7,103 nucleotides of DNA from an uncultured Ectothiorhodospiraceae bacterium (GTDB taxonomy: Bacteria; Pseudomonadota; Gammaproteobacteria; UBA9214). The notes under the pieces were generated by a model. The model had not been told where the DNA came from. It did no database searches and saw only the letters and a program-made list of their open reading frames with translations. The position numbers and the translations under genes were made by a program. This document shows, one piece after another, positions 6,677-7,103 of this stretch; position 1 is the first letter of the stretch; each line of letters starts with the position of its first letter. Location: NCBI GenBank assembly GCA_947258945.1, contig CAMYKJ010000036.1, positions 1 through 7,103 on the forward strand, read 5' to 3'.

Positions 6677-6941
6677 GGTGATCCTGCCTGTAATGGTGAT
6701 TAATCCTGTCTGGTCAATGTGTGGCGCAGTTACTCGACTAGAGCTGTGCAACCGCCATCGTTACTTTCAATTTTATTGACTCCAAACTAGAGCATGTCGA
6801 TTCCGGATGCTGGCCATTTCATGCCAATTCCGGTGTTGGTTCGCATTTACCGCGAAAACGTTTGCATCGTGGAAGATCCACCCGGACATTGCGCAGCGGG
6901 CAGGACCCCGACAAGATGGCTTGCATCAATGGTCGAAATGC
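6677..6941. other. Intergenic region upstream of the hydrolase operon
   Basis: This gap of about 265 bases lies between the hydrolase start and the tRNA terminator. It should hold the operon promoter in the minus direction. The best candidate I see is TCGACA (6800-6795) and TAAAAT (6775-6770) with a 19-base spacer, each one mismatch from consensus; the spacer is long, so confidence is low. A 56-codon frame at 6794-6964 (+) runs into the terminator hairpin, has no ribosome binding site and does not look like a real protein. Nothing else was recognised. Confidence 0.35.
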
Positions 6942-6971
6942 AAAAGGCTCACACGATTGTGTAAGCCTTTT
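6942..6971 (-). terminator. Intrinsic terminator of the tRNA-Arg gene
   Basis: A 13-bp stem (AAAAGGCTTACAC / GTGTGAGCCTTTT in the minus direction) closes a 4-base loop and ends in TTTT, seven bases beyond the tRNA CCA. In the minus-strand RNA the one non-Watson-Crick position is a G-U wobble; in the plus-strand RNA the same position is a C-A mismatch. The hairpin is therefore better matched to transcription from the tRNA side, although it could stop transcripts from both directions. Confidence 0.75.
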
Positions 6972-6978
6972 AGCAATA

Positions 6979-7023
6979 TGGCGCGCCCGGAAGGATTCGA
7001 ACCTCCGACCGCCTGGTTCGTAG
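6979..7023 (-). tRNA. tRNA-Arg(ACG) 3' half only; probable att site of an integrated element
   Basis: Reading the minus strand from 7023, the sequence matches the 3' half of tRNA-Arg. In order: anticodon loop CTACGAA (7023-7017, anticodon ACG), 3' anticodon stem CCAGG, variable loop CGGTC, T-arm GGAGG-TTCGAAT-CCTTC (one G-U pair), acceptor strand CGGGCGC, discriminator G and an encoded CCA. The 5' half, which should begin GCGCCCG and contain the D-arm and CCTGG, is absent: upstream of the loop the minus strand reads GGAACA and does not pair. The break falls exactly at the 5' edge of the anticodon loop, a known crossover position for tyrosine recombinases. The copy is not expressible by itself. 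A group I intron in the loop is an alternative, but the base before the exon would have to be G and is A. A full copy is expected at the other end of the element, outside the window. Confidence 0.88.
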
Positions 7024-7039
7024 TGTTCCAGCTGAAACA
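7024..7039. repeat. 16-bp near-palindrome abutting the tRNA break point
   Basis: TGTTCCAGCTGAAACA is symmetric about CAGCTG except for one mismatched pair. It starts at the base immediately after the anticodon-loop match. A position next to the presumed crossover suggests a protein-binding site, for instance for the recombinase, but a chance palindrome cannot be excluded. Confidence 0.45.
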
Positions 7040-7083
7040 GTGTATCTTATTGTTATTTCATATCTTTATACGACTTACACTGT
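7037..7083. repeat. Spaced 8-bp inverted repeat (ACAGTGTA / TACACTGT)
   Basis: The left arm is 7037-7044 and the right arm 7076-7083, both perfect, separated by 31 AT-rich bases. The left arm overlaps the end of the near-palindrome. It could be a pair of arm-type integrase or excisionase sites, or an operator. The spacing is long for a transcription terminator, and there is no T-run. Confidence 0.4.
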
Positions 7084-7096
7084 CCAATAAAATTGG
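7084..7096. repeat. Small inverted repeat CCAAT-AAA-ATTGG
   Basis: A perfect 5-bp stem with a 3-base spacer lies directly after the right arm of the spaced repeat. It is followed by GCTATTT, which is not a clean T-run. It may be another element-end protein site; the evidence is only the symmetry. Confidence 0.3.
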
Positions 7097-7103
7097 GCTA
7101 TTT

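Larger units (their letters stand above)
7024..7103. mobile_element. Edge of a probable tRNA-Arg-integrated element (only 80 bases visible)
   Basis: From the base after the tRNA-like sequence, GC content falls to about 31% (25 of 80 by hand count). No open frame can be judged at this length. The segment holds a near-palindrome (7024-7039), a spaced 8-bp inverted repeat (7037-7044 and 7076-7083) and a small hairpin (7084-7096). Such repeats next to an att core are compatible with binding sites for integrase or accessory factors. No integrase gene is visible, so the element type (prophage, island, integrative element) cannot be stated. Confidence 0.55.

Noticed and set aside
6770..6800. TCGACA-19-TAAAAT as the promoter of the hydrolase operon
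   Set aside because: The spacer is two bases too long and the hexamers are imperfect; kept only as a candidate in the intergenic entry.
6794..6964. 56-codon ATG frame on the plus strand
   Set aside because: It has no ribosome binding site, an in-frame stop two codons upstream, unlikely amino-acid composition, and its end lies within the terminator hairpin.
7024..7103. Group I intron interrupting the tRNA anticodon loop
   Set aside because: The base before the tRNA 3' half is A, not the terminal G these introns need, and shifting the border would put non-tRNA bases in the exon. Not fully excluded, because the other exon is outside the window.
1..7103. CRISPR array, retron, toxin-antitoxin pair or insertion sequence
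   Set aside because: No regularly spaced repeats, reverse transcriptase, paired small toxin-antitoxin genes, transposase frame or terminal inverted repeats with target duplication were seen on either strand.

Overview
The window reads as bacterial chromosome, most likely gammaproteobacterial. The evidence is an outer-membrane MlaA lipoprotein, two further cell-envelope proteins with signal peptides, a tandem UspA protein, a SpoIIAA-like STAS protein and strong GGAGG-type ribosome binding sites. Coding GC is moderate to high, and about 67% by hand count in the leftmost gene. Genus cannot be told from the sequence alone.

Layout. Bases 1-360 (+) are the 3' end of an unrecognised membrane protein gene cut by the window edge. 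Bases 361-999 hold no intact gene, only the C-terminal HTH remnant of an AraC-family regulator (560-856, -). All intact genes that follow are on the minus strand, so transcription runs right to left. In that order they are: a secreted alpha/beta hydrolase (6676-5378); mlaA (5376-4603), one base after the hydrolase stop; a 358-aa lipoprotein of an uncharacterised family (4532-3456); then, after a 256-base gap, a tandem-domain universal stress protein (3199-2342); a DUF3313-type exported protein (2294-1641) 47 bases behind it; and a SpoIIAA-like protein (1365-1000). A possible 37-codon small ORF sits at 1551-1438.

The hydrolase, MlaA and lipoprotein look like one envelope operon. Because MlaA removes phospholipid from the outer leaflet of the outer membrane, the simplest reading is an envelope lipid housekeeping or remodelling unit, with the hydrolase acting on a lipid or ester in the periplasm; this is inference. 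UspA, DUF3313 and SpoIIAA-like proteins suggest a stress-linked second group.

The most notable structure is at the right edge. Bases 6979-7023 (-) are the 3' half of a tRNA-Arg(ACG) gene, perfect from the anticodon loop to the encoded CCA and followed by its own terminator (6942-6971). The homology stops exactly at the 5' edge of the anticodon loop. The 80 bases beyond are about 31% GC and contain several short inverted repeats. This is the expected appearance of an attachment site for a tyrosine-recombinase element integrated in tRNA-Arg, with the chromosome on the low-coordinate side and the element beginning at about 7024 and running out of the window. The body of that element is not visible, and no defence or other novel gene system can be seen inside the window itself.
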